Of a DNA stretch of 64,000 nt, positions 35,895 through 45,933 are shown one piece after another. A program made the position numbers and the translations under genes. The DNA lies in NCBI RefSeq assembly GCF_000374425.1, contig NZ_KB894353.1:124001-188000 (forward strand), written 5' to 3'. Below the pieces are notes generated by a model. The model made no database searches, had not been told where the DNA came from, and worked only from the letters and a program-made list of their open reading frames with translations. Source of the stretch: Acinetobacter tjernbergiae DSM 14971 = CIP 107465 (GTDB lineage: Bacteria; Pseudomonadota; Gammaproteobacteria; Pseudomonadales; Moraxellaceae). The first letter of the stretch is position 1. Every line of letters starts with the position of its first letter.

Positions 35895-36848
35895 ATGACA
35901 CAGTTTCAGCAAAAGAATTTTATACAAACGACACAGATTCAACCGACTGTAGCCCCTACTCACCCTCGCCTAGCTACAGTCGGTCAATTTATTGCAGTTG
36001 TGCTGATCTGGTCATTTACACCGTTAGCAGCCGTCTGGACTGTGCATGAAATTCATTGGGCTTGGGGTTTATTTCTTCGATTCAGCCTCGCCATTCCACT
36101 TGCATTGCTTTGTCTGTTTTATTTCAAACTTAAACTTATCTTGAACTTTAAAGCCATGATGAGTTATGCCGCGGGTGCGCTTGGATTATTTGGTTCAATG
36201 GCTTTTTGTTATATGGGTGCAAGCAAAGTCTCATCAGGAATGATCTCGATTATTTATGGAACAGCACCTTTATGGTCTGGCTTAATTGCGGTTTTTATTT
36301 TAAAACGTGAGCATTTTCTAAAACGTCAATGGTATGGATTAATAATTGCCATTTTGGGCTTATCACTCACGCTGGGCATAGGTTCTGATCACATTCAAAT
36401 GGATATCATTGGTGTTAGCTATGAAATTATTGCCGTATTACTTTATGTGATCTCAATGTTTCTCGTCGCAAAAATTGGTGCGGAGATTCATCCAATTATT
36501 CAAACGACAGGATCAACACTGATTTCATGGCTTGGCTATCTGTGTTTATTGCCCTTCTTTATCGCCCAAGCACCAGTGCAATTACCAAGTTTACAAGTCA
36601 GTCTTGCTTTGTTGTATAGCGCAGTATTTTCATCAGTTTTGGCGATGATTTTTTATTTCAATCTGATTCAAAAACTCAACCCAACCACAGTCATGTTAAT
36701 TACAATTATCACCCCCGTGTTGGCAAGTGTATGGGGCATATTTTTCAATCATGAACCACTGAACTCACACTTAATTTTAGGTTTAATTTTCTTGTGTGCA
36801 GGGTTATTCTTATATGCTTATCGTTCCAACTCACGTCAGATAAAATAG
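35895..36848 (+). CDS. EamA/DMT-family transporter
   Basis: 317 residues with ten membrane helices in two EamA repeats (first about 30-160, second about 175-305; e.g. GSMAFCYMGASKVSSGMISIIYGTAPLWSGLIAV and AVFSSVLAMIFYFNLIQKLNPTTVMLITIITPVLASVWGI). ATG follows CAGGAGCATCTCC. A drug/metabolite exporter of the inner membrane with unknown substrate. It stands alone between a terminator and the next gene. Confidence 0.9.
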   Translation: MTQFQQKNFIQTTQIQPTVAPTHPRLATVGQFIAVVLIWSFTPLAAVWTVHEIHWAWGLFLRFSLAIPLALLCLFYFKLKLILNFKAMMSYAAGALGLFGSMAFCYMGASKVSSGMISIIYGTAPLWSGLIAVFILKREHFLKRQWYGLIIAILGLSLTLGIGSDHIQMDIIGVSYEIIAVLLYVISMFLVAKIGAEIHPIIQTTGSTLISWLGYLCLLPFFIAQAPVQLPSLQVSLALLYSAVFSSVLAMIFYFNLIQKLNPTTVMLITIITPVLASVWGIFFNHEPLNSHLILGLIFLCAGLFLYAYRSNSRQIK

Positions 36849-36957
36849 AACAAAACTGGTAGGTCAGTAAAATGACCTATCCTTTTATAGTCTCGGCGAG
36901 TTTGACACAGTAAACTCGCGTTCATCACATTATAACTTCCCAAAGATTTGCTCAAGG

Positions 36958-38571
36958 ATGAAAAAATCGATGCGTTCAAATGTTTTATGGATCTGGTTCG
37001 GTGTATTTTTCCTATTACAAGGTTGTGTACATGCAACCCTACGACCTCAAACAGTTCAACAACAACCTATTAAATTAAAACAACGTTATTTTCAAGCAAA
37101 AACAACTGCCTCAGATGGTACTGTGCTTGCTTTTACAGTGTATCAGCCTCATTTAAGAGCAGATCAAACTGCACCTTTACTGCTACATACCCATGGTTTT
37201 GGTTTATCTCGCATGAAACGACCTGAACTCAGTCTGTACGGTTTTTTACTGCCAACGGGGCAAGTTGCTAAAACAGCATGGAAAAATGGCTATTGGGTGA
37301 TTAGCTATGATCAACGTGGACATGGACATAGTCAGGGTAAAATCCGCTTAACAGATCCTGAAAAAGAAGCTCAAGATGTGATTAGCATTATGAACTGGGC
37401 TGAAAAGAACTTATCACAACTGGCACAAAATCAAAATGGTGTTCGTACAGGCATGATTGGCGAATCTTATGCAGGCGGTGTGCAATACATTGCTTCTGCT
37501 TTAGACCCTCGCTTACAAGCAATTGTACCAATCACAACTTGGTACGATATCGTCGATAGCCTTGTACCCAATGGCGTTCCAAAAGGAGATTGGCTAAGTT
37601 TCTTAAATTTAATTGGTGACTGGTGGAACTGGAACAAATTTGATCCTGAACTTAAACAAGCCTATCAAGATACGCAACAAGGACAATTAAAACAATCGAC
37701 CTATCATTTTTTAAAAACGCATCAAGCCAGTTGGTTCTGTGAAAATGCTCAAGTGCCAAAAGCAGATGCGCTCATTATCCAAGGGTTCAGAGATGTATTA
37801 TTCCCTTTTAATCAAGGTGTTAAAGCAGCACAATGTATTCAGAAAGCCCAACATGAAGTGCATTTAATCGGTGTACAAGGCGGGCATTTACAACCCTTTG
37901 CCCAACACTCCCCTTTAGGTGATACCCCTTTTTGGTATATTGGGAAATCTGTTACCTGTGGGAATCAAAAGCAATATAAATTACAAAGCACAATCATGGG
38001 ATGGTTCGATCAAAAACTCAAAGACCAAGCCGCAACAAATGATTTACCTGAATTATGTGTTGATAAAAGCCCCGTTCAGCAGCTCAAAGATTTAGATGCA
38101 ACGACACATTACACCTTAAATAAAACTTGGATTGAAGCAAAAAATTCACACCCAATCTTTGTTCCAATTCAGACTATGACTGAAGTCATGCATATTACAG
38201 GCACACCAAAGCTCGCTTTAAATATTGAAACGCAATCGAAAGATTCAACACCTACTTTATTTATTTCTGTTGCGATAAAGTCGAAGAAAACTGGAAAATA
38301 TGTCATCTTCAATGATCAAACAGCAGCATTTAACCCAAGCAAAAAGCAGGCTTTTGATCAAGTTATTTTCGGATCAAAATCGAATCAAAAAGATAATCAA
38401 ACCATTGAATTACCAAGTATAAATGGAAACTTAAATCAAGGTGATACTTTAGGCTTACTGATTCATACAGAAAGTATTTATTATCAAAAAATTAAACAGC
38501 CTAAAATTGAAGCATGGATTTCAGGACAAATTACTTTACCAAAACTTTGGGATGCGACCGCGACAAAATAA
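36958..38571 (+). CDS. Lipoprotein alpha/beta hydrolase, S15/CocE-like
   Basis: 537 residues. The N terminus has a lipoprotein signal ending LLQGC, so the enzyme is likely anchored in the envelope. The hydrolase core carries YDQRGHGHSQG, the nucleophile elbow IGESYAGGVQY, then DALIIQGFRDVLFPF (Asp) and VQGGHLQPF (His). The C-terminal ~170 residues fit the jelly-roll domain of the X-Pro dipeptidyl-peptidase/CocE family. AAGG adjoins ATG 36958, so initiation at the ATG 36970 is also possible. Substrate could be an ester or an amide. Confidence 0.85.
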   Translation: MKKSMRSNVLWIWFGVFFLLQGCVHATLRPQTVQQQPIKLKQRYFQAKTTASDGTVLAFTVYQPHLRADQTAPLLLHTHGFGLSRMKRPELSLYGFLLPTGQVAKTAWKNGYWVISYDQRGHGHSQGKIRLTDPEKEAQDVISIMNWAEKNLSQLAQNQNGVRTGMIGESYAGGVQYIASALDPRLQAIVPITTWYDIVDSLVPNGVPKGDWLSFLNLIGDWWNWNKFDPELKQAYQDTQQGQLKQSTYHFLKTHQASWFCENAQVPKADALIIQGFRDVLFPFNQGVKAAQCIQKAQHEVHLIGVQGGHLQPFAQHSPLGDTPFWYIGKSVTCGNQKQYKLQSTIMGWFDQKLKDQAATNDLPELCVDKSPVQQLKDLDATTHYTLNKTWIEAKNSHPIFVPIQTMTEVMHITGTPKLALNIETQSKDSTPTLFISVAIKSKKTGKYVIFNDQTAAFNPSKKQAFDQVIFGSKSNQKDNQTIELPSINGNLNQGDTLGLLIHTESIYYQKIKQPKIEAWISGQITLPKLWDATATK

Positions 38572-38584
38572 TCTTTTTTATAAA

Positions 38585-38614
38585 AATCGAGAGTGAGTTT
38601 TACCACTCTCGATT
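38585..38614. terminator. Bidirectional terminator
   Basis: AATCGAGAGTG (38585-38595) pairs with CACTCTCGATT (38604-38614) around eight bases. It separates the S15-like gene from the convergent small gene, whose stop lies inside the loop. Confidence 0.75.
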
Positions 38615-38914
38615 GACAATCAATTCTTCCATTTCAATATCAAAATAACCTGCTTCTTGCACAATCATCATCATTGCTTCAGCAATATAATCCGCAGCAG
38701 TATCATCTAAGCTTGAATCTAAGTCCTCAAACTGAGGTTTCATTTCATTTATTTCAATTATTGTTTGATGGGCAAAACGATAAATTTCTGCTTCAGACAA
38801 ACCAGAACGAGCTACTTTTTTCAAAAATTGTTGAATATGCTGTTTAACTTCTGCGACAAGAATATCGGGATAATATTCATCATCAAACATGGGGAGGAGG
38901 AGATCTTCAAACAT
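38600..38914 (-). CDS. DUF5713-like small acidic protein
   Basis: 104 residues, strongly acidic. The pattern MFDDEYYPDILVAEVKQHIQQFL ... ETAADYIAEAMMMI-type helix ... MEELIVNREW matches what I recall as the DUF5713 family, found singly in many bacteria. No function known. It stands alone with its own terminator. The ATG is preceded by a weak site only. Confidence 0.7.
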   Translation of the reverse strand: MFEDLLLPMFDDEYYPDILVAEVKQHIQQFLKKVARSGLSEAEIYRFAHQTIIEINEMKPQFEDLDSSLDDTAADYIAEAMMMIVQEAGYFDIEMEELIVNREW

Positions 38915-39031
38915 AAATAAAATTATATGTTAATAAAACGCCATGCTTATAACACAATCTCATACAAATCACGATATTTACGCGTAAAAAAAGCGGTTGT
39001 TTCTGGCCGCTTCTTAAAGCATTAATAATGC

Positions 39032-40651
39032 TTAATCTCTTTTTGCACTTAAACTTTTAGCAATTTTCGCAAGCTCGATAAATTCCTCTCGCATCTGATA
39101 GGGATCAGGCTGTGCAGATTGTTTTGCCAATTGAATAATTTGATCCCACCCCATTGCACCATTATATTGCCCACCCTTTAATTGCTGAGCGTACGCAGCA
39201 ACTGCGATGGCAAAACGTGTATCGTTATTGGCTTGAGCAAGCGTTTTACTTTCTGCTTTCACAGGTTGGCTTAATAGAATACTCTTTTCTTGATTTGGTA
39301 ATTTATAGCGCAAGTTTACAAAAGCATATTCTGACTTTTTCGCTGCATCTGTCTTTGTTGATGCTTGATAACGTGAATCATTGAGCCAACCGTGCTGACC
39401 TACTGGAATGATTTCATAAATTGCCGTAACATTATGCCCTGCCCCAATATCGCCCGCATCAACTTTATCGTTATTAAAATCTTCCTGTTTCAACATACGG
39501 TTTTCATAGCCAACTAAGCGATATTCTTTTACCGTGGCAGGATTAAACTCCACCTGAATTTTGACATCCTGAGCAACTGTTGCCAGTGTTGACGAAAGCT
39601 GACGTTGTACCACTTTTTTCGCTTCATTTTTATTATCAATATAGCTGTAATTACCATCTCCTGCATCCGCCAGTTGCTCCATCAACTGCTCATTATAATT
39701 TCCTGTCCCAAAACCCAATGTCGTTAAAGAAATACCACTTTTACGTTTCTCAGCCACCATCCCTTTTAAAGTGCTAAAGTCAGTAATACCCACATTAAAG
39801 TCGCCATCAGTTGCCAATAAAATACGATTGATCCCATTCTTCACAAAGGCTTTTTCAGCTTGTTGATAAGCCAATTGAATTGCCTGTTCGCCTGCGGTTG
39901 CCCCGCTTGCCTGTAATTCATTAATGACGGTTAAAATTTTGTCTTTTTGATCACCAGAAGTGGGTTCTAAAATGAGTTTCTCACCACTGGCATAAGTAAT
40001 AATCGTGACTTTATCTTGAGGGCGCAATTGCTCAGTCAATAATCTGAGTGTTTGCTTAACTAAGGGTAATTTATCTGCTGCATCCATACTACCCGACACA
40101 TCAACAAGGAAAACGAGATTAGCAGGTGGAAGTTGTTTGGTTGTTAAGTCCTTTGCTTGAATGCCGATTTTGATCAACTTAGCATTCTCTTTCCACGGTG
40201 AATCTACAGTTTCAGTGCTGACTGAGAATGGGTGAATACTATTCGGTTGCGGATATTCATAATCAAAATAATTAATCATTTCCTCTGCACGGACTGCATC
40301 AACAGGAGGTAAACGACCATCATTCAGGAAACGACGTGTATTGGTATAACTGCCCGTATCCACATCAACACTAAAAGTTGAGACTGCTTGATCTGCAACC
40401 CGATAAATAGGATTAACCTCATTCTTTTGATATTTTTCAGTATTCTGTTCTAGTCGCACGCTTTCTGGACTAGGCATTACTGCCATGTAAGCAGCAGGAG
40501 CAATCATCTTTCGAGTACTATCTATTGCCATATTAGACATGATAGAAGATGCAGGAGCGACTACATGGCTACGTTCCTTTACGGGATTACCACAGGCGAT
40601 CATCATGGAACTTAGCAAGGTTAAGGTCAGTATTTTTGTAGATTGATGCAT
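39032..40651 (-). CDS. VWA-domain lipoprotein, YfbK type
   Basis: 539 residues: lipoprotein signal (TLLSSMMIACG), an N-terminal region (PVDAVRAEEMINYFDYEYPQP) typical of the von-Willebrand N domain of YfbK proteins, then a VWA domain with an intact MIDAS (LVFLVDVSGSMDAADKLPLVK, TDGDFNVGITD), and a C-terminal DUF3520-like part (YALVNLRYKLP-type strand, REEFIELAKIAKSL). It probably binds a partner protein through a divalent metal at the cell envelope. GGGGAATTAAAAT precedes the ATG. Exact role unknown. Confidence 0.88.
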   Translation of the reverse strand: MHQSTKILTLTLLSSMMIACGNPVKERSHVVAPASSIMSNMAIDSTRKMIAPAAYMAVMPSPESVRLEQNTEKYQKNEVNPIYRVADQAVSTFSVDVDTGSYTNTRRFLNDGRLPPVDAVRAEEMINYFDYEYPQPNSIHPFSVSTETVDSPWKENAKLIKIGIQAKDLTTKQLPPANLVFLVDVSGSMDAADKLPLVKQTLRLLTEQLRPQDKVTIITYASGEKLILEPTSGDQKDKILTVINELQASGATAGEQAIQLAYQQAEKAFVKNGINRILLATDGDFNVGITDFSTLKGMVAEKRKSGISLTTLGFGTGNYNEQLMEQLADAGDGNYSYIDNKNEAKKVVQRQLSSTLATVAQDVKIQVEFNPATVKEYRLVGYENRMLKQEDFNNDKVDAGDIGAGHNVTAIYEIIPVGQHGWLNDSRYQASTKTDAAKKSEYAFVNLRYKLPNQEKSILLSQPVKAESKTLAQANNDTRFAIAVAAYAQQLKGGQYNGAMGWDQIIQLAKQSAQPDPYQMREEFIELAKIAKSLSAKRD

Positions 40652-40773
40652 ATTTTAATTCCCCAATTTTTATGTCTTTTAAATGAATGACGCTATTAAT
40701 GTAATTGTATGCAAAAAAATAAAGATACACCGTATTGGAATGTATCTTTATCTTCATTATTTCTCTGTAATTA

Positions 40774-41625
40774 CTAAGCTAAACGCATCGCATTCCAAAC
40801 TTTTATCGCATCATTGGTGGCTTTAACATCATGCACTCGAACAATACTAGCACCTTGCTGAATACTTAGTAGATGTCCTATTACACTTCCAACCGCACGT
40901 TCCTGTGCAGGTATACCATTCAATGCTTCACCAATAAAACGTTTACGTGACAGTCCAGATAAGATCGGATACCCCATTCGATTCAATTTCCAAAACTCAT
41001 TCAGCAATTGAAAATTCTGTTGTGCATTCTTGGCAAAACCGAAACCTGGGTCGATAATAATATTTTCTTTGCTTACCCCGACCTCAATTGCTTGATTAAG
41101 CCGCTGCTGTAATTCAAAAATTACTTCTTCGGTCACATCCTGATATTGATCTAGCTGATTCATATTGGTCGGTTCACCACGCATATGCATCAACACCACA
41201 GGGATATTTAATTCAGCTGCCGTTTCTAAAGCTTGTGGACGAGTTAGAGCACGAACATCATTCCAGATATGCGCACCTGCTTTCACGGCAGCTCGAATCA
41301 CCTCAGGCTGACTGGTATCAATCGATATGATCACATCATACTTGGATAATGCTTCAACCACAGGAATGACACGCTGAATTTCTTCTTCTAGCTCAACGGG
41401 TGATGCATTTGGGCGAGTTGACTCTCCACCAATATCAATAATGCTTGCACCCTCTTCAATCATCTGCAAAGCATGTTGAATGGCGAGGTCTTTTTGATGA
41501 TGCTGTCCGCCATCACTGAATGAATCAGGGGTAACATTTAAGATGCCCATCATTTGAAGTTGAGATAAATCCAATGTAAAACGACCACACTGTAACTGAC
41601 ATTGTGGTAATGGCATCAACTGCAT
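40774..41625 (-). CDS. folP: Dihydropteroate synthase
   Basis: 283 residues from the ATG at 41625, with GGAGAATATTG upstream; a TTG just before it is also in frame. Motifs: MGILNVTPDSFSDGG, IDIGGESTRPNA, DVIISIDTSQPEVI, IIDPGFGFAKN, LSGLSRKRFIG and VRVHDV. It makes dihydropteroate from p-aminobenzoate in folate synthesis and is the sulfonamide target. In this genome a small extra gene sits between folP and ftsH, the two that usually neighbour each other. Confidence 0.96.
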   Translation of the reverse strand: MQLMPLPQCQLQCGRFTLDLSQLQMMGILNVTPDSFSDGGQHHQKDLAIQHALQMIEEGASIIDIGGESTRPNASPVELEEEIQRVIPVVEALSKYDVIISIDTSQPEVIRAAVKAGAHIWNDVRALTRPQALETAAELNIPVVLMHMRGEPTNMNQLDQYQDVTEEVIFELQQRLNQAIEVGVSKENIIIDPGFGFAKNAQQNFQLLNEFWKLNRMGYPILSGLSRKRFIGEALNGIPAQERAVGSVIGHLLSIQQGASIVRVHDVKATNDAIKVWNAMRLA

Positions 41626-41720
41626 CAATATTCTCCATTTTTAATAACGTATATTTTAACAATGATCAGTAGATTTAAGTGTTTCTTTATTTTCAATCTT
41701 TTCTCTTGTCTGCTCGGTTT

Positions 41721-42029
41721 TCATTCTAGATTTTCAACAATGACAAAAAACTCATCCAAAAATTGATAATCCATATCAAGAATGAGTTTGTAATAACCTA
41801 GCTGTTTGGTTTCTTTCTGAAAAACATCAAGTTTGCAAATAAATATAGATTGAGAATAATCCTTATTTACTTCTTGTAAAATAGATTCTGTCTGGAATTG
41901 AAGTGACTCAAAGTCACATAATATATCTAGATCACTCAAAGTATTTTTTTGAAAAATTCTTTCTAAATATTTATAAGCCAAATTTTCAACTTTCAAAAAT
42001 AATGCTGACGATCTTTCAACTCTGGCCAT
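41721..42029 (-). CDS. Hypothetical small protein between ftsH and folP
   Basis: 102 residues: basic N terminus (MARVERSSALFLKVENLAYKYLERIFQ) then acidic and aromatic-rich (KLILDMDYQFLDEFFVIVENLE). Family not recognised; the composition and single-gene insertion into a conserved gene pair resemble stray immunity-type genes, but this is a guess. Start has GAGTGAATTAAA before it. Confidence 0.65.
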   Translation of the reverse strand: MARVERSSALFLKVENLAYKYLERIFQKNTLSDLDILCDFESLQFQTESILQEVNKDYSQSIFICKLDVFQKETKQLGYYKLILDMDYQFLDEFFVIVENLE

Positions 42030-42098
42030 TTTAATTCACTCTTTTTATTAGGTCATAAAAAAGAGCCGCTCTTTAGCGACTCTCTTTGATTTCAACCA

Positions 42099-43994
42099 TT
42101 AACCCATTGCTGGTAATGGTGGCGGTGTAGATGGACCATCTTTAGGAGGTTCAAATGCAGCCACTGGATTTTCAGCAACATAAACTTTTGGTGGTTGAGG
42201 CTCACGACCTTCCATGATGTCACGGATTTGGTCACGATCAATGGTTTCCCACTCCATCAACGCTTTCACCATTGCATGCGCGATATCTTTATTATTTTCC
42301 AAGATATTACGTGCAACTTTATATTGTTCGTCTAAGATGCGACGTACTTCTTCATCAACTTTTTGTTGTGTTGCTTCAGAAATAGTACGACTACCGACAT
42401 TACCGAAGAAACCATTTTGGTTTTCATCTTCATAAACCATCACACCGAGCGCATCAGACATACCATATTTGGTCACCATTGCACGCGCCATTTTGGTTGC
42501 ACGTTCAAAGTCGTTCGATGCACCAGTCGACATTTGATTAATAAAGACTTCTTCAGCAATACGACCACCAAATAAGATTGAAAGCTCATTCAACATCTTA
42601 TCTTTATAGTGGCTCATTTGATCTTGTTCAGGTAACTGCCAAGTCACACCAAGTGCCCAACCACGCGGCATAATTGTTACTTTATGCACTGGATCTGTAC
42701 CTGGTAAGATTTCAGCAACAATCGCATGTCCAGCTTCATGGTAAGCCGTCGCACGACGTTCTTCTTCACGAATCACCATCGATCTACGTTCTGGCCCCAT
42801 GTAAATCTTGTCTTTTGCATCTTCAAAGTCATGCATATCCACCGTGTTTTTATTACGGCGGGCAGCAAATAACGCTGCCTCATTGACTAAGTTTGCAAGT
42901 TGCGCACCTGAGAATCCTGGTGTACCACGTGCAAGAACCTTAAGGTCTACACCAGTAACAGATGGAAGTTTCTTCAAGTGAACATTTAAAATTTGTTCAC
43001 GACCACGGATATCAGGTAAACCCACCATGACTTGACGGTCAAAACGACCTGGTCGAAGTAATGCTTTATCAAGCACATCTGCACGGTTGGTTGCAGCAAT
43101 AACGATCACACCTTCATTGCCTTCAAAACCATCCATTTCAACAAGCATTTGGTTCAGGGTTTGTTCACGCTCATCATGACCACCACCTGTACCTGAACCA
43201 CGATGACGACCAACCGCATCAATCTCATCAATAAAGATGATACATGGTGCATGACGTTTTGCTTGTTCAAACATATCACGGACACGTGATGCACCAACTC
43301 CGACAAACATTTCAACAAAGTCAGAACCAGAGATACTAAAGAATGGAACTTTAGCTTCACCCGCAATTGCTTTGGCTAATAATGTTTTACCAGTACCTGG
43401 GGGACCAACCATGAGTACGCCACGAGGAATGGTTGCACCAAGACGTTTGAACTTAGAAGGGTCTTTTAAGAAGTCAACAATTTCAACAACTTCTTGTTTG
43501 GCTTCATCACAACCCGCAACATCAGTAAATGTAATCTTAATTTGATCTTCAGATAACATTTTCGCTTTTGACTTACCAAAACTCATTGGGCTGTTTTTAC
43601 CACCAGCACCCCCACCCATATTACGCATAAAGAACATGAATAATAAGATGATCAGTAATACAGGGAAGCTCGCAATGAGAAGTTGCATCAAAATGCCTTG
43701 ACGTTGTGGTGCAGTACCTTCAACGACTACATTCTGTTTATTCAAGCTTGGTAGCAATTCAGTGTCTTCTACTTGCGGACGAACCGTTTCAAAAGAAGAA
43801 CCATTGGTTTTTTCACCACTAATATTTAAACCGTCAATTGTGACTTGTTTAATTTGCCCAGCATTCACCGCTGCAACGAAATCAGAATATTTCATCGCTG
43901 CAGGCTTATTGCGGTCACTGACGTTGCTAAAAATCAAAATCAGAACACCGAGTATGATGAGCCACAATACGGCATTCTTGAAGTAATCGCTCAA
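42099..43994 (-). CDS. ftsH: ATP-dependent zinc metalloprotease FtsH
   Basis: 631 residues starting at TTG 43994. Two membrane helices (about 6-24 and 104-125) flank a periplasmic domain, followed by the AAA+ core ([16 protein letters not shown] near 200, [16 protein letters not shown], second region of homology with RPGRFDRQ) and the protease domain with the zinc site [11 protein letters not shown] near 425. The Gly- and Pro-rich tail is usual. It degrades membrane and short-lived proteins such as LpxC. Complete and in its normal place next to rlmE. Confidence 0.97.
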   Translation of the reverse strand: MSDYFKNAVLWLIILGVLILIFSNVSDRNKPAAMKYSDFVAAVNAGQIKQVTIDGLNISGEKTNGSSFETVRPQVEDTELLPSLNKQNVVVEGTAPQRQGILMQLLIASFPVLLIILLFMFFMRNMGGGAGGKNSPMSFGKSKAKMLSEDQIKITFTDVAGCDEAKQEVVEIVDFLKDPSKFKRLGATIPRGVLMVGPPGTGKTLLAKAIAGEAKVPFFSISGSDFVEMFVGVGASRVRDMFEQAKRHAPCIIFIDEIDAVGRHRGSGTGGGHDEREQTLNQMLVEMDGFEGNEGVIVIAATNRADVLDKALLRPGRFDRQVMVGLPDIRGREQILNVHLKKLPSVTGVDLKVLARGTPGFSGAQLANLVNEAALFAARRNKNTVDMHDFEDAKDKIYMGPERRSMVIREEERRATAYHEAGHAIVAEILPGTDPVHKVTIMPRGWALGVTWQLPEQDQMSHYKDKMLNELSILFGGRIAEEVFINQMSTGASNDFERATKMARAMVTKYGMSDALGVMVYEDENQNGFFGNVGSRTISEATQQKVDEEVRRILDEQYKVARNILENNKDIAHAMVKALMEWETIDRDQIRDIMEGREPQPPKVYVAENPVAAFEPPKDGPSTPPPLPAMG

Positions 43995-44130
43995 GGCTTT
44001 ATTCCCATATCAATCTAATTTGATCATACCTAATCTTGGCTGACCTTCACAAAAACAGCAATGAATTTGCGTTGCAAAAAACTTAAAAGGTACAAAATGC
44101 ACAATTTTTAACAACTTGGCAAGTACACTT

Positions 44131-44781
44131 TTATTGCAATGCCTTTTTACGACCTTGACCAATCAAAAAAACTTCTTTCGATCGAGCACGTGATGCCGCA
44201 GGTTTGGCTGTTTTTAATACATCAAAACTATCGACCACTTGTTTTCTAAACTCATCAAATCCTGAGCCTTGGAACACTTTAACAATAAACTGTCCGTTTG
44301 GTCCGAGCACTTTCTGAGCAAAATCCAAAGCCAATTCACATAAGTAAATCTGACGTGGTTGATCAACAGCCCTATTACCTGATGTATTGGGGGCCATATC
44401 TGAAATTACAACGTCTACTTGACGTCCATTTAAAATATTTAACAATTTTTCGAAAACTTCTTCTTCACGGAAGTCACCTTGCAAGAAAGTTACATCTGGA
44501 AGTGCATCCATCGGTAAAATATCTGAGGCAATCACTAATCCATTTGATCCAACCAGTTTACCTGCAATTTGCGACCAGCTTCCGGGTGCTGCACCAAGGT
44601 CAACAATCGTCATACCTGGTTTGATCATTTTATATTTTTCTTGGATTTCAAGTAACTTATATGCTGCTCGTGCGCGATAACCCTCTTTTTGTGCTTTCTT
44701 TACAAAAGGATCATCCAAGTGCTCTCTCATCCACACACGGCTGCTTTTCGACAATTTTTGATTGGTAATGCGCGTCGCCAT
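44131..44781 (-). CDS. rlmE: 23S rRNA 2'-O-ribose U2552 methyltransferase
   Basis: 216 residues (RrmJ/FtsJ). Motifs: [32 protein letters not shown] (SAM site), [12 protein letters not shown] (catalytic Asp) and [16 protein letters not shown] (Lys), giving the K-D-K-E tetrad. It methylates U2552 of the 23S A loop. It is divergent from yhbY, as in many gamma-proteobacteria. Confidence 0.96.
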   Translation of the reverse strand: MATRITNQKLSKSSRVWMREHLDDPFVKKAQKEGYRARAAYKLLEIQEKYKMIKPGMTIVDLGAAPGSWSQIAGKLVGSNGLVIASDILPMDALPDVTFLQGDFREEEVFEKLLNILNGRQVDVVISDMAPNTSGNRAVDQPRQIYLCELALDFAQKVLGPNGQFIVKVFQGSGFDEFRKQVVDSFDVLKTAKPAASRARSKEVFLIGQGRKKALQ

Positions 44782-45012
44782 AACTCACTAAATTTCAAAA
44801 AACTTCTGATTGATCATTGTACGTGAAAATTATTCTTATTACAGTACGGATGTAGTTCATTCACACGAACTTTTACAGATTTTTTCCGATCACTAGGATT
44901 GGTTGTTTTTCGGCAATTTTGCACAGATTTGTTTCAAGTGACTCTCTTCTGAATCTATCTTAGAATCAGGATGCAAGTTATACTAGGTCGTTTCTCGAAT
45001 CAGGTATTTTTA

Positions 45013-45339
45013 ATGGCGGCTTTATCTATCCATGAACGTAAGCGTTTACGTCAAATTGGTCATGCACTTAATCCAGTTGTAATGATTGGTAGCCAAGGTC
45101 TTACAGAAAACGTCATTGAAGAAACTCATCGTGCACTCAACGATCATGAACTGATTAAAGTGAAAATTGCGGGTGAAGACCGCGATGCACGTGCAGCAAC
45201 CATTGATGCAATTGTTGAAGCAACAGGTGCAGAATCTGTACAAAAGATTGGTAAAATCGTTTTGCTTTATAAAAAAGCAGCAAAACAAAATCAACACCTG
45301 TCTAACTTAGTTCGTTTTGCGCATTTAAGTAACAAGTAA
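45013..45339 (+). CDS. yhbY: YhbY, CRM-domain ribosome-associated RNA-binding protein
   Basis: 108 residues from ATG 45013 (MAALSIHERKRLRQIGHALNPVVMIG); the frame is open further up to 44971, but AGG and homology support this start. The CRM signature GSQGLTENVIEETHRALNDHELIKVKIAGEDRDAR is intact. Binds 50S precursor particles. It stands six bases before the following gene. Confidence 0.93.
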   Translation: MAALSIHERKRLRQIGHALNPVVMIGSQGLTENVIEETHRALNDHELIKVKIAGEDRDARAATIDAIVEATGAESVQKIGKIVLLYKKAAKQNQHLSNLVRFAHLSNK

Positions 45340-45344
45340 TATCA

Positions 45345-45881
45345 ATGGCAAGTTATGAACTATCTGCTTTTGATCGCTTTAGCGCCATTACTGTTGTTGG
45401 AGCGATTGAGCAACAAACGCCAGCAACATTAAATGTTGGTTTTTGGGTTCGTGACCCAAATCAATTTTTGATTTATCCAGACAAAGTTGCGGCACACCCG
45501 CGCCATGACTTTTTATGGGAACAGACCTGCTTTGAAATCTTTATTGGTGTGAAAGATGAGGATCTCTATCGTGAAATCAATCTTTCCCCCTCTCAGGCAT
45601 GGCAAGTCTATCAATTTGAAGAATACCGCTATCCCGAAAATATGCCACCTGTTGCAGCATACGATATTGAACTGAACCATTTGCAACGTACACATTATGG
45701 TTTAAATGTCAGTTTAGATTTATCAAAATTTATGCAACAAAATAAATTAAAGTGGACTGACTTGTATCTTGGCTTATCGGCAGTATTGAATACCACTCAA
45801 GGACTGCAATATTTTGCAATGCAACACAGTGGTCGCCAAGCAGACTTTCACAATAAGCGAGATTGGTTACATCAATTTTAA
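45345..45881 (+). CDS. DOMON-like domain protein
   Basis: 178 residues. The beta-rich pattern (VGFWVRDPNQFLIYP, RHDFLWEQTCFEIFIGVKDEDLYREINLSPSQAWQVYQFEEYR) is that of the DOMON-like carbohydrate-binding proteins often annotated next to yhbY in Acinetobacter. No signal peptide is seen. It is translationally close to yhbY (five bases). Function unknown; may bind a sugar or cofactor. Confidence 0.8.
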   Translation: MASYELSAFDRFSAITVVGAIEQQTPATLNVGFWVRDPNQFLIYPDKVAAHPRHDFLWEQTCFEIFIGVKDEDLYREINLSPSQAWQVYQFEEYRYPENMPPVAAYDIELNHLQRTHYGLNVSLDLSKFMQQNKLKWTDLYLGLSAVLNTTQGLQYFAMQHSGRQADFHNKRDWLHQF

Positions 45882-45886
45882 TCATA

Positions 45887-45920
45887 AAAAAAAGCGAGAA
45901 ATAAATTTCTCGCTTTTTTA
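45887..45920. terminator. Bidirectional terminator
   Basis: AAAGCGAGAAAT (45891-45902) and ATTTCTCGCTTT (45905-45916) pair perfectly with a two-base gap; flanking A and T runs let it work in both directions for the convergent genes at 45881 and 45934. Confidence 0.85.
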
Positions 45921-45933
45921 TCTCTATCTGCAA

